A stretch of 64,000 bases of DNA, from contig NZ_CP077426.1 in assembly GCF_019048845.1 (NCBI RefSeq), forward strand, positions 1,535,501-1,599,500, read 5' to 3'. Position 1 is the stretch's first letter. Every line of letters starts with the position of its first letter. This document shows, piece after piece, positions 42,211-52,917 of the stretch. The DNA comes from Vibrio mimicus (GTDB taxonomy: Bacteria; Pseudomonadota; Gammaproteobacteria; Enterobacterales; Vibrionaceae). The notes below the pieces were generated by a model. It worked only from the letters and a program-made list of their open reading frames with translations. It made no database searches and was not told where the DNA came from. Position numbers and translations under genes: made by a program.

Positions 42211-45200
42211 ATGGCGACATTAGCGTACAGCATTGAGGTGGAAGGGCTGGAAGATGAGACTCTGGTGGTCAGAGGCTTTCATGGGCAGGAGTCACTCTCT
42301 AATAGTGTCTTTTTAGAGCAGGCCTGTTACGGGTTTCGCTACGAAGTGCAACTGGCGAGTCGGGTATCAAACCTCACTGCCGAGCAGATGGTGGATAAGC
42401 GTGCTGAGCTCAAGCTTTACCGCAACTCACAACTGGTGCAGCGCGTGCATGGCATTGTGCGAGCTTTCAGTCAAGGCGATATCGGCCATCACCATACTTT
42501 CTACGAACTCACCTTAGTCCCTGCCTTAGAGCGCTTATCTCTGCGCCACAATAGCCGCATTTTCCAAAAGCAGACTGTCCCTGAGATTATTTCTATCTTG
42601 CTGCAAGAGATGGGCATCAACGATTACGCTTTTGCGCTCAAGCGTGATTGCGGGCAGCGTGAGTTTTGTGTGCAGTACCGCGAAAGCGATATCGACTTTC
42701 TGCACCGCCTCGCCGCTGAAGAAGGCTTGGTGTACAGCTTTGTGCATGAAGCGGGCAAACATCCCCTCTATTTCAGTGATGCCAGTGACAGCTTAAGCAA
42801 ACTGCCGGAGCCAATCCCGTACAACGCTTTAGCCGGTGGCACGAGTGATACCCCGTATATCCAAGGTTTAACTTATCGCACCCAAGCAGAAGTGAGCGAA
42901 GTTCAGCTCAAAGACTACAGCTTCAAAAAGCCGGCGTACTCGTTTTTACAAACCGTGCAGGGCTCTGAGCTAGATTATCAGCAAACCCGCTACCAACACT
43001 TTGATGCGCCGGGGCGTTACAAAGACGATGTAAACGGTGAAGCCTTTAGCCAAATCCGCTTAGACTACTTGCGCCGTAATGCCCACACTGCGGCAGGGCA
43101 GAGCAACGAGCCGCTCTTGCGTGCCGGCTATAAGTTTGACCTGCAAGAACACCTTGACCCTGCGATGAACCGCGATTGGGTGGTGGTGTCGGTGAATCAC
43201 CAAGGTGAGCAGCCGCAAGCGCTACAAGAAGAGGGCGGCAGCGGCGCTACTACCTACAGCAACCAATTTAGCTTAATTCCGGGGCATCTCCACTGGCGTG
43301 CCGAGCCACAACCTAAACCGCAAGTTGATGGCCCAATGATAGCCACGGTCGTCGGCCCTGAAGGCGAAGAAATCTTCTGTGATGAACATGGGCGGGTGAA
43401 AATCCACTTCCCGTGGGACCGTTATTCCAATGGCAATGAGCAAAGCTCCTGTTGGGTACGGGTGTCACAAGGTTGGGCGGGCAGCCAATACGGCTTTATC
43501 GCCATTCCTCGCATCGGCCATGAAGTGATTGTCTCTTTCTTAAATGGTGACCCAGACCAACCGATTATTACCGGTCGCACCTATCACGTGACCAATACGC
43601 CGCCATACACCTTGCCTGAGCACAAAACCAAAACCGTGCTGCGTACCGAGACTCACCAAGGGGAAGGCTTTAACGAGCTCAGTTTTGAAGACCAAGCGGG
43701 CAAAGAGCAAATCTACCTGCATGCGCAGAAAGACTTCGATGGTTTGATTGAAAACGACCACATCACGGTCATTCGCCACGACCAACACCTGACGGTTGAA
43801 AATGACCAGTTCACCCAGATTAAGCACAACCAACACCTGACGGTCGAGGGAGAAAGTCGAGAAGCGGTAACGGGCGAGCAAGTGCTGAGTATTGAAGGCT
43901 CGCTGCATGTGAAAGTGGGCAAAGTTTGGGTCAATGAAGCGGGTACAGAGATCCATGTGAAAGCGGGACAGAAAGTCGTGATTGAAGCGGGCTCCGAGAT
44001 TACCGTTAAAGCGGGCGGCAGCTTTGTGAAAGTCGATCCGGCGGGGGTGCATCTGTCCGGAGCTTTGGTCAATCTCAACTCTGGCGGCAGTGCCGGAAGT
44101 GGTAGCGGCTTTGGCGGTGCAATGCCTGCCTTGCCGGGCGGCTTAGATCCCGCCGTGACGCTTGCTCCACCGCAAACCATTTCTTACCAAGCGTTGCTAC
44201 AGGCTGAGCAAGCCAATGTTCCTGCGGTGAATAGTATCGCGCCGCCTCCACCACCACCGATTGCTCCGCCAATGGCGCCCACACGACCAATGGCTAATCC
44301 TGCTCCAAATTTTGGAAGAACCACAAAGGCAACACCCGATTTTCCAACGTATTTCCCGAAGTCATCCATTGGCATTGAGAATGAGCTAGCTGGTCTAGTG
44401 GTGGCTATGCCAGCCAACTCGGCACAGAAATTTGGCTACGTGAAAAGTGCACAAGGTGATGCGCTGTTTATGTTAACGAAAGACATGAACCAAGGGTCGT
44501 ATCAGCGGCCACCTTCACTACAAGATGGAAAAAATTATCAGAATTGGCAGACGCATACAGTAGAGTTGGTGAGCTACCCTTGTGAAATGGACGATAAAAC
44601 TGCCGTTGAAACACGCAAACAAGCCATGTTGTGGTTAGCAACCCACTTTACTACGCATATCGACCAGTCCAATCATCAACCATTAGCTCCTATTCAAAGT
44701 GAAGACGGACGCTTTGTTATCGAAATCACTAATGCGAAGCATGTGATTGCTGCGGGCAATGGGATTTCTGCAGAATCTCAAGGTCAAACAATCACGATGA
44801 CACCAAGTGGACAGCAAGCCACAGTGGGTGTTGCTGCTAAAGGTTTCGGGACGAGTGCAACGCCAGAATTAAGGTTACTTGAATCGGCACCTTGGTATCA
44901 GAAATCACTCAAGAGCCAATTTGCATCTCTAACGAGCGCAGAAAACTTGGATGATAAAGAGTTAGCTGCAAACGTATTTGCTTATCTGACGTCTATTTAT
45001 TTAAAAACAGCAGAGCTAGCGAAGAAGTTTGGTATTTACATCAATGAATGGGACCCTATGTCGGAGCAAATTACTCCAAATGCGAATGGATTAACGGATC
45101 CAAAAGTAAAAAATGCATGGGAAATATTGCCACGTACAAAACCAAGCAAAATAGTAGAAATACTCAGTAAGAGTGATGCCAAAGCGGTTATGAAACATAT

Positions 45201-45642
45201 CAAGCCTCAATTGCAGTCTCGCTATTCTGAGAGTTTGTCGAAAAATGTATTTCAATATTTCCAAGATGGTGGTGAAGTAGCCGGACACGGTATTAATAAT
45301 GCGACGGTCGGAGATAAACATAGTCCGGAATTGGCGGTTTTGTTTGAGTTCAGAACTGTTCCGAATGAACTGCAAAGTTATTTGCCTAAAACAGAATCGA
45401 TAACTAAGTCAGAAGTGAAGTTACTCGATCAGTTTGATCCTATGAAGCGTAAAACAGTAATTCAACAAGTAGAATCGCTTGTGCAAAATAGTGGCGATGC
45501 ATTTGATAAATGGTACCAAAGCTACCGAGACTCCATGAATCAACCTCCCGTTAAAAATGCGAAGAAAATTGCTTCCGCGAATCAAAAAGCACAATGGGTT
45601 AAAGAGCATAATCCTCAAGAATGGCAACGCATTATTGCTTAG
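42211..45642 (+). CDS. vgrG: VgrG spike with C-terminal actin cross-linking domain
   Basis: 1143 residues. The gp27-like part (about 1-370) and gp5/OB part with [20 protein letters not shown] (about 412) lead to a beta-helix of short Val/His repeats (about 515-620), ending in a Gly and Pro linker with [10 protein letters not shown] (about 677). The extension (about 700-1143) includes [30 protein letters not shown] and [16 protein letters not shown], which I recognise from memory as the actin cross-linking domain of V. cholerae VgrG-1 and MARTX. That domain has a glutamine-synthetase-like fold and joins actin monomers in host cells. Total length is close to V. cholerae VgrG-1. Confidence 0.9.
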   Translation: MATLAYSIEVEGLEDETLVVRGFHGQESLSNSVFLEQACYGFRYEVQLASRVSNLTAEQMVDKRAELKLYRNSQLVQRVHGIVRAFSQGDIGHHHTFYELTLVPALERLSLRHNSRIFQKQTVPEIISILLQEMGINDYAFALKRDCGQREFCVQYRESDIDFLHRLAAEEGLVYSFVHEAGKHPLYFSDASDSLSKLPEPIPYNALAGGTSDTPYIQGLTYRTQAEVSEVQLKDYSFKKPAYSFLQTVQGSELDYQQTRYQHFDAPGRYKDDVNGEAFSQIRLDYLRRNAHTAAGQSNEPLLRAGYKFDLQEHLDPAMNRDWVVVSVNHQGEQPQALQEEGGSGATTYSNQFSLIPGHLHWRAEPQPKPQVDGPMIATVVGPEGEEIFCDEHGRVKIHFPWDRYSNGNEQSSCWVRVSQGWAGSQYGFIAIPRIGHEVIVSFLNGDPDQPIITGRTYHVTNTPPYTLPEHKTKTVLRTETHQGEGFNELSFEDQAGKEQIYLHAQKDFDGLIENDHITVIRHDQHLTVENDQFTQIKHNQHLTVEGESREAVTGEQVLSIEGSLHVKVGKVWVNEAGTEIHVKAGQKVVIEAGSEITVKAGGSFVKVDPAGVHLSGALVNLNSGGSAGSGSGFGGAMPALPGGLDPAVTLAPPQTISYQALLQAEQANVPAVNSIAPPPPPPIAPPMAPTRPMANPAPNFGRTTKATPDFPTYFPKSSIGIENELAGLVVAMPANSAQKFGYVKSAQGDALFMLTKDMNQGSYQRPPSLQDGKNYQNWQTHTVELVSYPCEMDDKTAVETRKQAMLWLATHFTTHIDQSNHQPLAPIQSEDGRFVIEITNAKHVIAAGNGISAESQGQTITMTPSGQQATVGVAAKGFGTSATPELRLLESAPWYQKSLKSQFASLTSAENLDDKELAANVFAYLTSIYLKTAELAKKFGIYINEWDPMSEQITPNANGLTDPKVKNAWEILPRTKPSKIVEILSKSDAKAVMKHIKPQLQSRYSESLSKNVFQYFQDGGEVAGHGINNATVGDKHSPELAVLFEFRTVPNELQSYLPKTESITKSEVKLLDQFDPMKRKTVIQQVESLVQNSGDAFDKWYQSYRDSMNQPPVKNAKKIASANQKAQWVKEHNPQEWQRIIA

Positions 45643-46451
45643 TGGAAAATGGAATGGAAAAGATGCTTTTACAATGGTTGAGTGAACAGACATCAAACGT
45701 CTATTGGCTTGCTGATCATTCAACGTTTAAACAGGCGGTGGCGAATAACAGTGGAATTGTATTTGATGGTACACAAGTTGTTTTCCACGGAGAGACCTTT
45801 GCCCCTGTGATGGCGTTATCGCCTTGGTTAGTCCCTGTCTCTGATATGGTATCGGATATCGACTACGAGTGCTTACAACAAGGTATATTCCTAAGTTGCT
45901 CCTGTCCCTCCACAGAGTTATTAAGCCATCTCCAAAGCCTTTTGATTGCAGCACTGGAAGGCGAAGAAGTACTGTTTCGTTTTTATGATAGGCAGGTCAT
46001 TGTGCCTATGTTGGATGCGATGCGAGATCTGGAACGTAACGATTTTTTAGGGCCGGTAGAGAAATTAGCCATCCTTAAACAAGGAGTATTTCAGGAATGG
46101 GGAAATACGCGTAGTTCCGAGTTTATCTATCAGCCTGCCCCTTGGTGGAAAATACAACCTTATCATTTGATGCCACTTTATCGAACTGAAGTGCATGCCC
46201 AAGTTTTAGAACGACGTTTTTGGGAAAAGCTTCCTTACGTAATGGAACAGCTTGATGAGCCACAACAATGGATTAAAACCATTTTAGATGACGCTAAGCA
46301 GGCTAATTTGGGGCACGATAATGCAGAGTACTTAGTTTTAAATCACTTGTGGAAAGCCTCATTAACCACTCTAGAGCAGATGAGTGATGCTCTTCATCTT
46401 AATCAACAAGAACTTCAGGAAATAATGCAAATTCGGGAGAAATTAGCATGA
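45621..46451 (+). CDS. DUF4123 effector-loading chaperone (Tap/Tec type)
   Basis: 276 residues from ATG 45621, overlapping the vgrG end by 22 nt; ATG 45654 just after the vgrG stop is an alternative with a GTGGA site. DUF4123 features: [12 protein letters not shown] at the start, [17 protein letters not shown], and the [17 protein letters not shown] segment (about 118). Such adaptors bind the VgrG tip and one effector. It sits between vgrG and the DUF2235 lipase, so it should load that lipase. It overlaps the next frame by 4 nt (ATGA). Confidence 0.85.
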   Translation: MATHYCLVENGMEKMLLQWLSEQTSNVYWLADHSTFKQAVANNSGIVFDGTQVVFHGETFAPVMALSPWLVPVSDMVSDIDYECLQQGIFLSCSCPSTELLSHLQSLLIAALEGEEVLFRFYDRQVIVPMLDAMRDLERNDFLGPVEKLAILKQGVFQEWGNTRSSEFIYQPAPWWKIQPYHLMPLYRTEVHAQVLERRFWEKLPYVMEQLDEPQQWIKTILDDAKQANLGHDNAEYLVLNHLWKASLTTLEQMSDALHLNQQELQEIMQIREKLA

Positions 46452-48581
46452 GTAGCACAGGTGCCCATCCACATTGTCAACCTTGTGAGAATCTCAAACA
46501 TTGGATTGAAATTATTGTGCGGGATGAACATAACCAGCCCTTTGAAGGTGTGAGTGGTGTTTTGATTGACGCAATGAAAAAATAAGCATCCAATTGAACT
46601 TAATGCTTCACCTATCCTGATTGAAAATCTTGTGCCCGGTCCTGTTGAAATCGAGTTGGGTTATGATCAGTGGTTGAAAGCCGCGCAAGATAAAAGTCAC
46701 CCAAGAAATGAAGAGGAAGCTAAACCGGTTGAAGAGTTTTCTAGCAGTTACAGTGCCCACAAAAGTGGCCCGGTGGTTTATCAAGAAATTACGACGGGTG
46801 ATTTGACCAAATTACCGAAAGAGATCGTATTGCCAACTAACCATCAAAAAGGCAAAGCCGGAACGTTAAAACTCTTTACAGATAAAACCTATATTCTTCA
46901 AGTTAGGGCATACAAGTTTATTACTCTTCGAGTCGGAATGTTCTTTGATGGTACCGCTAACAATACCTACAGCGCCCAATGGGGAAAACAACAATTAGAA
47001 AATTATTATCGTAAATGGAAAGCAAAGTACGATGCTGAATGCGAGATTAATTCCAAAAACGGTAATGGAACAAAAAAAGAAGTTCCAATTACGGCTCTTT
47101 CTAATGATTGTTTTACCTATCCGAAAAAGGATAATTTTATCCTCTCCTTATTTAAAAATGATGAGGGAGAAATGGAAACGGTTGCCGGTAGTGCAAGTAA
47201 TGAATTAACCAATGTACAGAAATTGTTCGACTTGTATGCTCGAGATAAATATTTTGAAGATAAGAACACTTTGAGTTACGCAGAATATATTACTGGGATC
47301 GGTACTGGGAACAGTACTGCTATTGCTCCCGCCGATGAATCAATTGTTGTGGGGCAAGGTTTGGGGATCGGTGATTATGGCGTAACGGCTAAAGTTACAA
47401 CTGGAATTAAAGCTCTTTCTAATAATATGACCAGAGTGGTGTTTATAATTAAAGACGAACTTGGGATAAAAGCAGATGGGATAGGAAAGCTTCAGTTCGA
47501 TGTGTTTGGTTTTAGTCGAGGGGCCGCTGCTGCACGACATTTTGTCAACGTGGTATTGGATGGTGAACAGGGTGAATTTTCAACTACGTTTTCAAAAGCG
47601 TGTCAGAATGCCAATTTTCCACTGGTGCATGGTTTTGATTGGGATGAATCTGATGAAATGAAAGCCAATTGTGAAATTACCTTTGCTGGTTTGTTTGATA
47701 CAGTGGCTTCAGTAGTCAATATTTTCTCTAAAAACTCCTCTTTTGGCCTAGATCTCAATACGCATACGGACAATGGTGATGTAAGACTATGGATTGATCC
47801 TAGGCGGGTGAGGCGTGCCGTACATTTAACGGCAGATCCGACCATTGAATGCCGAGATAATTTTAGTTTGAACCATCTCAATTCTACGGATGAAGAACAT
47901 TTTCATGAATTTGTTTTGCCAGGCGCTCACTCAGATATTGGGGGCGGCTATCACTCTAGGCTCAGTTTTGACAATCCAGACTATTTGTTACCTGTTTTAG
48001 AGAAGAAGCTTGTTAAGCGTGTGAGTCGTACGTTTTCCGATCGCTGGGATGAAGAGAAAACTAAGCAGTATGTGTTAAATGAGTTAGAAAAATATAAAGC
48101 GCAAGATAGGCTTACGGGGTGGAAAGAAGAGGATTACGTTATTGAGCCGTTGGACGTTCGCCAAGAAGGTAAGAACGATGGTGGGCGAGTGACAGGCAAA
48201 CTTTATATTCAACGTCAAGTCGAAGGTGACTTGTCGCGGTTGTACCTACGATTAATGTATGGTTTGGCAGAGTATCATGGAGTTCCCATGTCAGACGAAA
48301 ATTCCGAAATCTGGGGAGATAAAGATATGCGTTACTACAACATCGGGGAAGATTACAGTAGCGACTTTGCCAAGATCAATCAAAGCGTACTAGAACTGGC
48401 CAAGCAAGGGCAATATTCAGCGTTGAAACAGAAACTATCAACACCAGCTCTAAAGACAAATCTAATGGCATTGAATCTCTTTCACCATTCATCCGGTGAT
48501 GATATTGGAATGTCACCACTTTGGGATAAAAAAGCAGGTTGTTATAAAAGAGCTAGTTATCTATGTGAGGAAGGAAAATGA
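46448..48581 (+). pseudogene. DUF2235 (Tle1-like) T6SS lipase effector with frameshift
   Basis: An ATG at 46448 opens a 45-codon frame that stops at TAA 46583-46585, right after an A6 run (46577-46582). The continuing frame runs without a break from about 46584 to 48581. Removing one A joins them into one protein of about 710 residues. The first part has the Cys pair and HWIEIIVRDEHNQPFEGV typical of effector N-termini. The main part is DUF2235: VGMFFDGTANN, the lipase elbow FGFSRGAAAAR (GxSxG, near 47507), and GAHSDIGGGYHS. Expected to be a phospholipase active in target cells. Without the N-terminus it starts at best at GTG 46632. Confidence 0.75.
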
Positions 48582-49306
48582 AAAGATCGCTTCTAATACT
48601 ATCCATTCTCCTATTGAGTGCTTGCACGTCTAATGCCGCTTCAGTTCCCGGTGAAACTTGGTATGTAGGTGTAACAATGCCTTCGTTTTATCCAGTAAAA
48701 ATCACCCAAGTCTATGGTGTTAATGAAAAAGAAAACTGGACTGTATTTATTCATAATATTATCCCACGTATGAGTGATAGCGATATCGGGTATATACGTA
48801 AGAGATTTCCTGATTATGATGGTTTTGGGCTTCCACATGCATTAGGTATTACAAACAGAAACCAAATTGGTGTGGGTACTAATCATTTACCCGATACGCT
48901 CTATGTGTATTGGGTTTCTTTATTTGATACCAAATTTTATGTTACTAAATATGAGATTTCTGACAACGTAAAACAGTTGAGCGCTACAGAGATCAGCTAT
49001 ACTAGAAGCGATGGGGCATTTTTCGAATCTTGTTATCGTACCCGATTTGTTTTTGGCTTACTTCCCAATGGTCAAGCTAAGGTGTGGTTGAGTGGTTGCG
49101 GAGAAACTATTTATCTTACGGAGTTAGCGCCTGACCAAACTCCTGACCGTGATAGTAATGGGTTTAAAGCCGATACATATAAAGAATCTTCTTATATTAG
49201 AAATATCCAACAACGCGCTAAGGATGCAGGTGTTGAGCTAGAGCCCATTCCTTGGGATAAAGTGAATAAAGTCTATTCCATCAATGAGATTAAAACGCTT
49301 GATTAA
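48578..49306 (+). CDS. Lipoprotein immunity protein, copy 1 (DUF3304-like)
   Basis: 242 residues. Signal peptide with lipobox LLSAC (Cys near residue 16), so it is a lipoprotein on the periplasmic side. The mature part begins with VGVTMPSFYPVKITQVYGVN and holds YWVSLFDTKFYVTKYEI. It overlaps the lipase stop by 4 nt with AGGAAGGAAA before its ATG. Position and periplasmic location fit an immunity protein against the adjacent lipase. DUF3304 is my family recollection. It shares most of its sequence with the next gene. Confidence 0.8.
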   Translation: MKRSLLILSILLLSACTSNAASVPGETWYVGVTMPSFYPVKITQVYGVNEKENWTVFIHNIIPRMSDSDIGYIRKRFPDYDGFGLPHALGITNRNQIGVGTNHLPDTLYVYWVSLFDTKFYVTKYEISDNVKQLSATEISYTRSDGAFFESCYRTRFVFGLLPNGQAKVWLSGCGETIYLTELAPDQTPDRDSNGFKADTYKESSYIRNIQQRAKDAGVELEPIPWDKVNKVYSINEIKTLD

Positions 49307-49340
49307 TAAAGGTGAGTTACTGGTAAGTGCAAGGCAAAAA

Positions 49341-50066
49341 ATGATCTTGTTGTTGTCGGCACTTCTACTGAATTCCTGTTCTACCAATGCTGCATATGAA
49401 ACAGAACAACCTTGGACTTGGAGTGTAAGCGTAACAATGCCTTCTTTTTATCCAGTTGATGTTACTCAAGCCTACGGAGTGAATAATAAAGAGGACTGGA
49501 CAGTGCTTCTACATGGCTATATGCATACTATGCGTAATAGTGAATTGAAGAGAATACAAGGAAGATTTACTGACTACGATGGTTTTGGTTTGTCTTTACT
49601 TAACACTACTATGGGGGTGCAAATTGGTACAGGGACAACACATCTACCAGATACCTTGTACCTATACTGGGTGTCCTTATTTGATACTAAGTTTTATGTC
49701 ACTAAGTATGAGATCCCTACTAGCGTAAAGCAGTTAATTGCTACTAAAACGACTTATACTCGACGTGATGGAGCTATTGTTGATTCATGTTATCGCGCAG
49801 AGTTTATTTTTGGACTTCTGCCTAATGGGCAAGCTAAAGTTTGGTTAGATGGATGTGGAGAGACTATTTATCTTACGGAGTTAGCACCTGACCAAATACT
49901 TGACCGTGACAGTAATGGCGTTAAATTTGATTCTTATCGGAAATCTTCCTCTTTTGCTGATGTTCAGCAACGCGCTAAGGATGCAGGTGTTGAGCTAGAG
50001 CCTATCCCTTGGGATAAAGTGAATAAAGTCTATTCCATCAATGAGATTAAAACGCTTGGCGAGTAA
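49341..50066 (+). CDS. Lipoprotein immunity protein, copy 2 (DUF3304-like)
   Basis: 241 residues from ATG 49341 (AAGG upstream); a longer frame from 49284 overlaps copy 1, but then the lipoprotein signal would be internal. Lipobox LLNSC. It shares VSVTMPSFYPVDVTQAYGVN and YWVSLFDTKFYVTKYEI with copy 1, and the last about 90 nt of both genes are nearly identical, a sign of recent duplication or gene conversion. The central part (about 70-105) diverges, which may widen protection to variant lipases. Confidence 0.8.
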   Translation: MILLLSALLLNSCSTNAAYETEQPWTWSVSVTMPSFYPVDVTQAYGVNNKEDWTVLLHGYMHTMRNSELKRIQGRFTDYDGFGLSLLNTTMGVQIGTGTTHLPDTLYLYWVSLFDTKFYVTKYEIPTSVKQLIATKTTYTRRDGAIVDSCYRAEFIFGLLPNGQAKVWLDGCGETIYLTELAPDQILDRDSNGVKFDSYRKSSSFADVQQRAKDAGVELEPIPWDKVNKVYSINEIKTLGE

Positions 50067-50153
50067 CTTAGCGTGAGTTGAAAAATCTTCATAAGACACA
50101 TGAGAGGCTTTGCGGTATAAGAAAGGCTTGCTGATTTTCCTTCAAGGATTGAT

Positions 50154-50792
50154 ATGGTTATCCAAAATTTCGAAGCTTTTCTTATCGCTATTACTATTTT
50201 GACTTTAACACCGGGGCTAGATACTGCTTTGGTGATCCGTAACACTTCGCGGGCTGGGTTTGCCGATGGATGCACGACCAGCTTGGGTATCTGTTTTGGC
50301 TTATTCGTTCACGCCACTTTTTCTGCTATTGGTATCTCTGCGATTCTTGCTCAATCGGCTGAGCTATTTCAAATCGTTAAAATGGTGGGAGCGGCTTATC
50401 TGATTTGGTTGGGTATTTCGAGCTTACGATCATTAATGAAAACAGGGCAGGGCATTGAGGTTGCGAGCCTAGCTCATGCACAATTTCGCTTAACCCGATC
50501 GCTGCGTGAAGGTTTCCTCTCGAATGTGCTGAACCCGAAAACTGCCGTCTTTTACTTAGCTTTTCTGCCTCAATTTATTAATCCTGACTATTCACCGTTA
50601 GCGCAATCTTTGCTGATGGCGTTGATTCATTTTGCGATTGCGATGGTATGGCAATGTGGTTTAGCCGGTGCTTTGAGTAGCGCTAAAAACCTTCTGAAAA
50701 ACGCTTCTTTTATGCGTTGGATGGAAGGTACAACGGGAGTTGTTTTGGTCGCATTAGGTATCAAACTTCTCTTAGAGAAACCTCAAGCCTAG
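50154..50792 (+). CDS. LysE/RhtB-family amino acid exporter
   Basis: 212 residues with about six membrane helices. The LysE signature is seen in LTLTPGLDTALVIRNTSRAG at the N-terminus and GFLSNVLNPKTAVFYLAFLPQF in the middle. CAAGGATTGAT precedes the ATG. The family exports amino acids such as lysine, homoserine or threonine; the substrate here is unknown. It is outside the T6SS module proper and has its own terminator. Confidence 0.9.
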   Translation: MVIQNFEAFLIAITILTLTPGLDTALVIRNTSRAGFADGCTTSLGICFGLFVHATFSAIGISAILAQSAELFQIVKMVGAAYLIWLGISSLRSLMKTGQGIEVASLAHAQFRLTRSLREGFLSNVLNPKTAVFYLAFLPQFINPDYSPLAQSLLMALIHFAIAMVWQCGLAGALSSAKNLLKNASFMRWMEGTTGVVLVALGIKLLLEKPQA

Positions 50793-50816
50793 CGTGTAAT
50801 AAAGGTTTAAAAGTAG

Positions 50817-50841
50817 AAAAAGCGCCGTTGGGCGCTTTTTC
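50817..50841. terminator. Bidirectional terminator
   Basis: Stem AAAAGCGCC / GGCGCTTTT with loop GTTG and flanking A/T runs, between the LysE gene (plus) and the symporter gene (minus). Confidence 0.9.
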
Positions 50842-50864
50842 TTTGTGCTTAGACCGACTAGGTG

Positions 50865-52241
50865 TTATTGAACTTGGGCTTCGGCTTCGGAGTATTGATA
50901 ACGCGCGGCAAAGTATTGCTTCGTTTCTTCCACAACCACATGGCGTAAGGCAACAAGGCCAATAAGGTTCGGAATGGCCATTAAACCATTTACAATGTCG
51001 GCGATAATCCAAATCAAATCGAGGTGCAGGAATGCGCCTGAGGCAATCAAGCCAATAAAGACGATTTTATAAGGCAGTACCGCTTTGGTTCCGAATAAGA
51101 ACACCATGCAGCGCTCGCCGTAGTAGTTCCAACCCAGAATGGTCGTAAAGGCAAAGAACATCAAACCAATGGAAACCAGCATCGGGCCGATAGTTTGTGC
51201 ATTTAAGCCTGTGGCAAAAGCGTAGGTGGTCATCGCTGCACCAGAAAGATCGCTCTGCCAAGCGCCCGTTAGAATGAGAGCCAAGCCAGTCATGGTACAG
51301 ATGATGATGGTATCGAAGAAGGTCCCCGTCATAGAGATAAGACCTTGTTCAACGCAGGAGTCAGTTTTCGCCGCCGCCGCAGCCATAGGCGCACTGCCTA
51401 AGCCAGATTCATTGGAGAACACGCCGCGAGCAATACCCGATTGAATCGCGAGCATAATACTCGCCCCTAAGAAGCCACCTGTCGCAGCTGTCGAGGTGAA
51501 CGCGGATACCAGCACCAATTCTACTGCCTCTGCGAGTTTGTCCGCATTGGTAACAATCACACTTAAGCAGGCAACGATGTAAAACAGCGCCATCACAGGA
51601 ACTACTTTTCCTGCCACTTTAGCGATGGATTGAATGCCACCGATGGTGACAATAGCAACCAGTACGGTCAGTACCACCGCAGAAGCTTCACGAGGAACAC
51701 CAAAAGAGATTTGAGTGGCATCTAAGATCGCGTTCACCTGCGGGAAAGTACCAATCCCGAAGCAGGCAACCCCTACGGCAAACACTGCAAATAATATGGC
51801 CAGCGTTTTTGACCCCACTCCGTCACGCAGGTAGTACATAGGCCCGCCGACCATTTGCCCTTTGTCATCCACTTGGCGATATTTCACTGCGAGTAAACAT
51901 TCTGCGTATTTGGTTGCCATGCCAAACAGGGCGGCGAGCCACATCCAGAACAGGGCACCTGGGCCGCCGAGCTTGATTGCGGTCGCAACACCCACGATGT
52001 TTCCTGTACCAATGGTGGCAGAAAGAGCAGTACACAGTGCGGCGAAGCTTGATACATCACCTTGTTTGTCTGAATATTTTTCGCGGCCAAATACCATGGC
52101 TAAAGCCGTCGGCAGGCGTCGAAATTGCAGTAAACCCAAGCGGAAGGTGAAATAGACACCAGTTCCCACCAGAAGAATTAACAGTGGTGGTCCCCAAACT
52201 AAACTATCAACGGTTTGCAGAAAAGATTGCAGGTTATTCAT
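50865..52241 (-). CDS. Sodium:alanine/glycine symporter (AGCS family)
   Basis: 458 residues, many membrane helices. AGCS signatures: ALSATIGTGNIVGVATAIKLGGPGA is visible in parts (GTGNIVGVATA near residue 78; GPGALFWMW), also GGPMYYLRDG (about 128) and SNESGLGSAPMAAAAA (about 275). It takes up alanine or glycine with sodium. A tandem glycine riboswitch in its leader makes glycine the likely ligand signal. AAGGGGAAATC before ATG 52241. The V. cholerae orthologue is VC1422, the original tandem glycine riboswitch gene. Confidence 0.95.
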   Translation of the reverse strand: MNNLQSFLQTVDSLVWGPPLLILLVGTGVYFTFRLGLLQFRRLPTALAMVFGREKYSDKQGDVSSFAALCTALSATIGTGNIVGVATAIKLGGPGALFWMWLAALFGMATKYAECLLAVKYRQVDDKGQMVGGPMYYLRDGVGSKTLAILFAVFAVGVACFGIGTFPQVNAILDATQISFGVPREASAVVLTVLVAIVTIGGIQSIAKVAGKVVPVMALFYIVACLSVIVTNADKLAEAVELVLVSAFTSTAATGGFLGASIMLAIQSGIARGVFSNESGLGSAPMAAAAAKTDSCVEQGLISMTGTFFDTIIICTMTGLALILTGAWQSDLSGAAMTTYAFATGLNAQTIGPMLVSIGLMFFAFTTILGWNYYGERCMVFLFGTKAVLPYKIVFIGLIASGAFLHLDLIWIIADIVNGLMAIPNLIGLVALRHVVVEETKQYFAARYQYSEAEAQVQ

Positions 52242-52340
52242 GATTTCCCCTTAAAAAATAAACATAAGGAGAAGAGAGAAAGGGTGCGAAAAATGCACAG
52301 CAGAGCTCTAGCGAGCTCACTAAAAGATTGGCCTTTCACT

Positions 52341-52557
52341 CCTCTGTCCTTTTGCCTGAGAGTTTCACTCTGCAAATGCGCAGAGCTTGCTCCTTCGGCG
52401 ACCGATTAAACGGTTCTCTCCAGAGGTTCCTCCAACTACAGTCCTCGCTTATTCGTTGCCAAAAATGGCCAAGAATAATGCACCTGAAAGATTTACTTCT
52501 TCGGCGGGTTATTTGGCTCAGATGTTAAAATCTGGTTAACAACCACTCTCCTGCAGT
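52341..52557 (-). promoter_or_regulatory. Tandem glycine riboswitch
   Basis: Minus-strand leader of the symporter gene. Aptamer I spans 52557-52435: P1 ACTGCAG / CTGTAGT, core GGAGAG, CGCCGAAGAAG and TTTCAGG. Aptamer II spans 52426-52341: P1 CCTCTG / CAGAGG, core GGAGAG, CGCCGAAGGAGCAAG and CTCTCAGGCAAAAGGAC. The short linker and shared cores are those of the cooperative VCI-II type. Aptamer I has an extra hairpin (TTATTC...GAATAA with inner GCCA/TGGC) between CAGG and AGGAC, where aptamer II has only CAAA. Confidence 0.95.
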
Positions 52558-52742
52558 CTTCAACGGAACAATCGTCTTGAATAAAACGATTTGTAAGGCG
52601 GATACTAGCGAAAAGAAAATGTGATGTCACCTACAAAAGAAATCAACTGATGAAATGTTGCGCAAGTCTTTTGCTAATCCACTTTTCTCTGACGTTAAAC
52701 TACGTATAAGTGTTATAAGATAATCACGCTTGGAGGCGGGAG
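52558..52742. other. Divergent promoter region
   Basis: Between the riboswitch 5' end (minus) and a small membrane protein (plus). AT-rich, including TATAAGTGTTATAAGATAAT near 52706. No further feature seen. Confidence 0.4.
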
Positions 52743-52901
52743 ATGGTGAGATTAATTGCAATAGCCTTACTGATAGCATTAGCGTTTGTCTTGATACGCT
52801 ACCGTACCAATGAAAAATTGCAGAAGGGGGTCGTTATCGTCATTTTGGCGACCTTTGTCACCTATACGGCCTTCTTGATGATTTCTGAACTGATTCGCTG
52901 A
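52743..52901 (+). CDS. Small two-helix membrane protein
   Basis: 52 residues with two hydrophobic helices (about 3-19 and 28-47) separated by a short RYRTNEKLQKG loop. GGAGGCGGGAG before the ATG is a very strong ribosome binding site. It lies 16 nt before the coiled-coil membrane protein gene and probably shares its message. No family recognised; a membrane partner of the next protein is possible. Confidence 0.7.
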   Translation: MVRLIAIALLIALAFVLIRYRTNEKLQKGVVIVILATFVTYTAFLMISELIR

Positions 52902-52917
52902 CGCAAGAGGAGCGAGC

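Noticed and set aside
44075..44417. Minus-strand frames within vgrG rich in Gly/Ala
   Set aside because: They are antisense shadows of the Pro-rich linker and have no ribosome binding sites.
46577..46590. Programmed -1 ribosomal frameshift at the A6 run
   Set aside because: A -1 shift leads into the third frame, which soon stops; the lipase frame needs +1 (or loss of one A), so slippage or mutation fits better.
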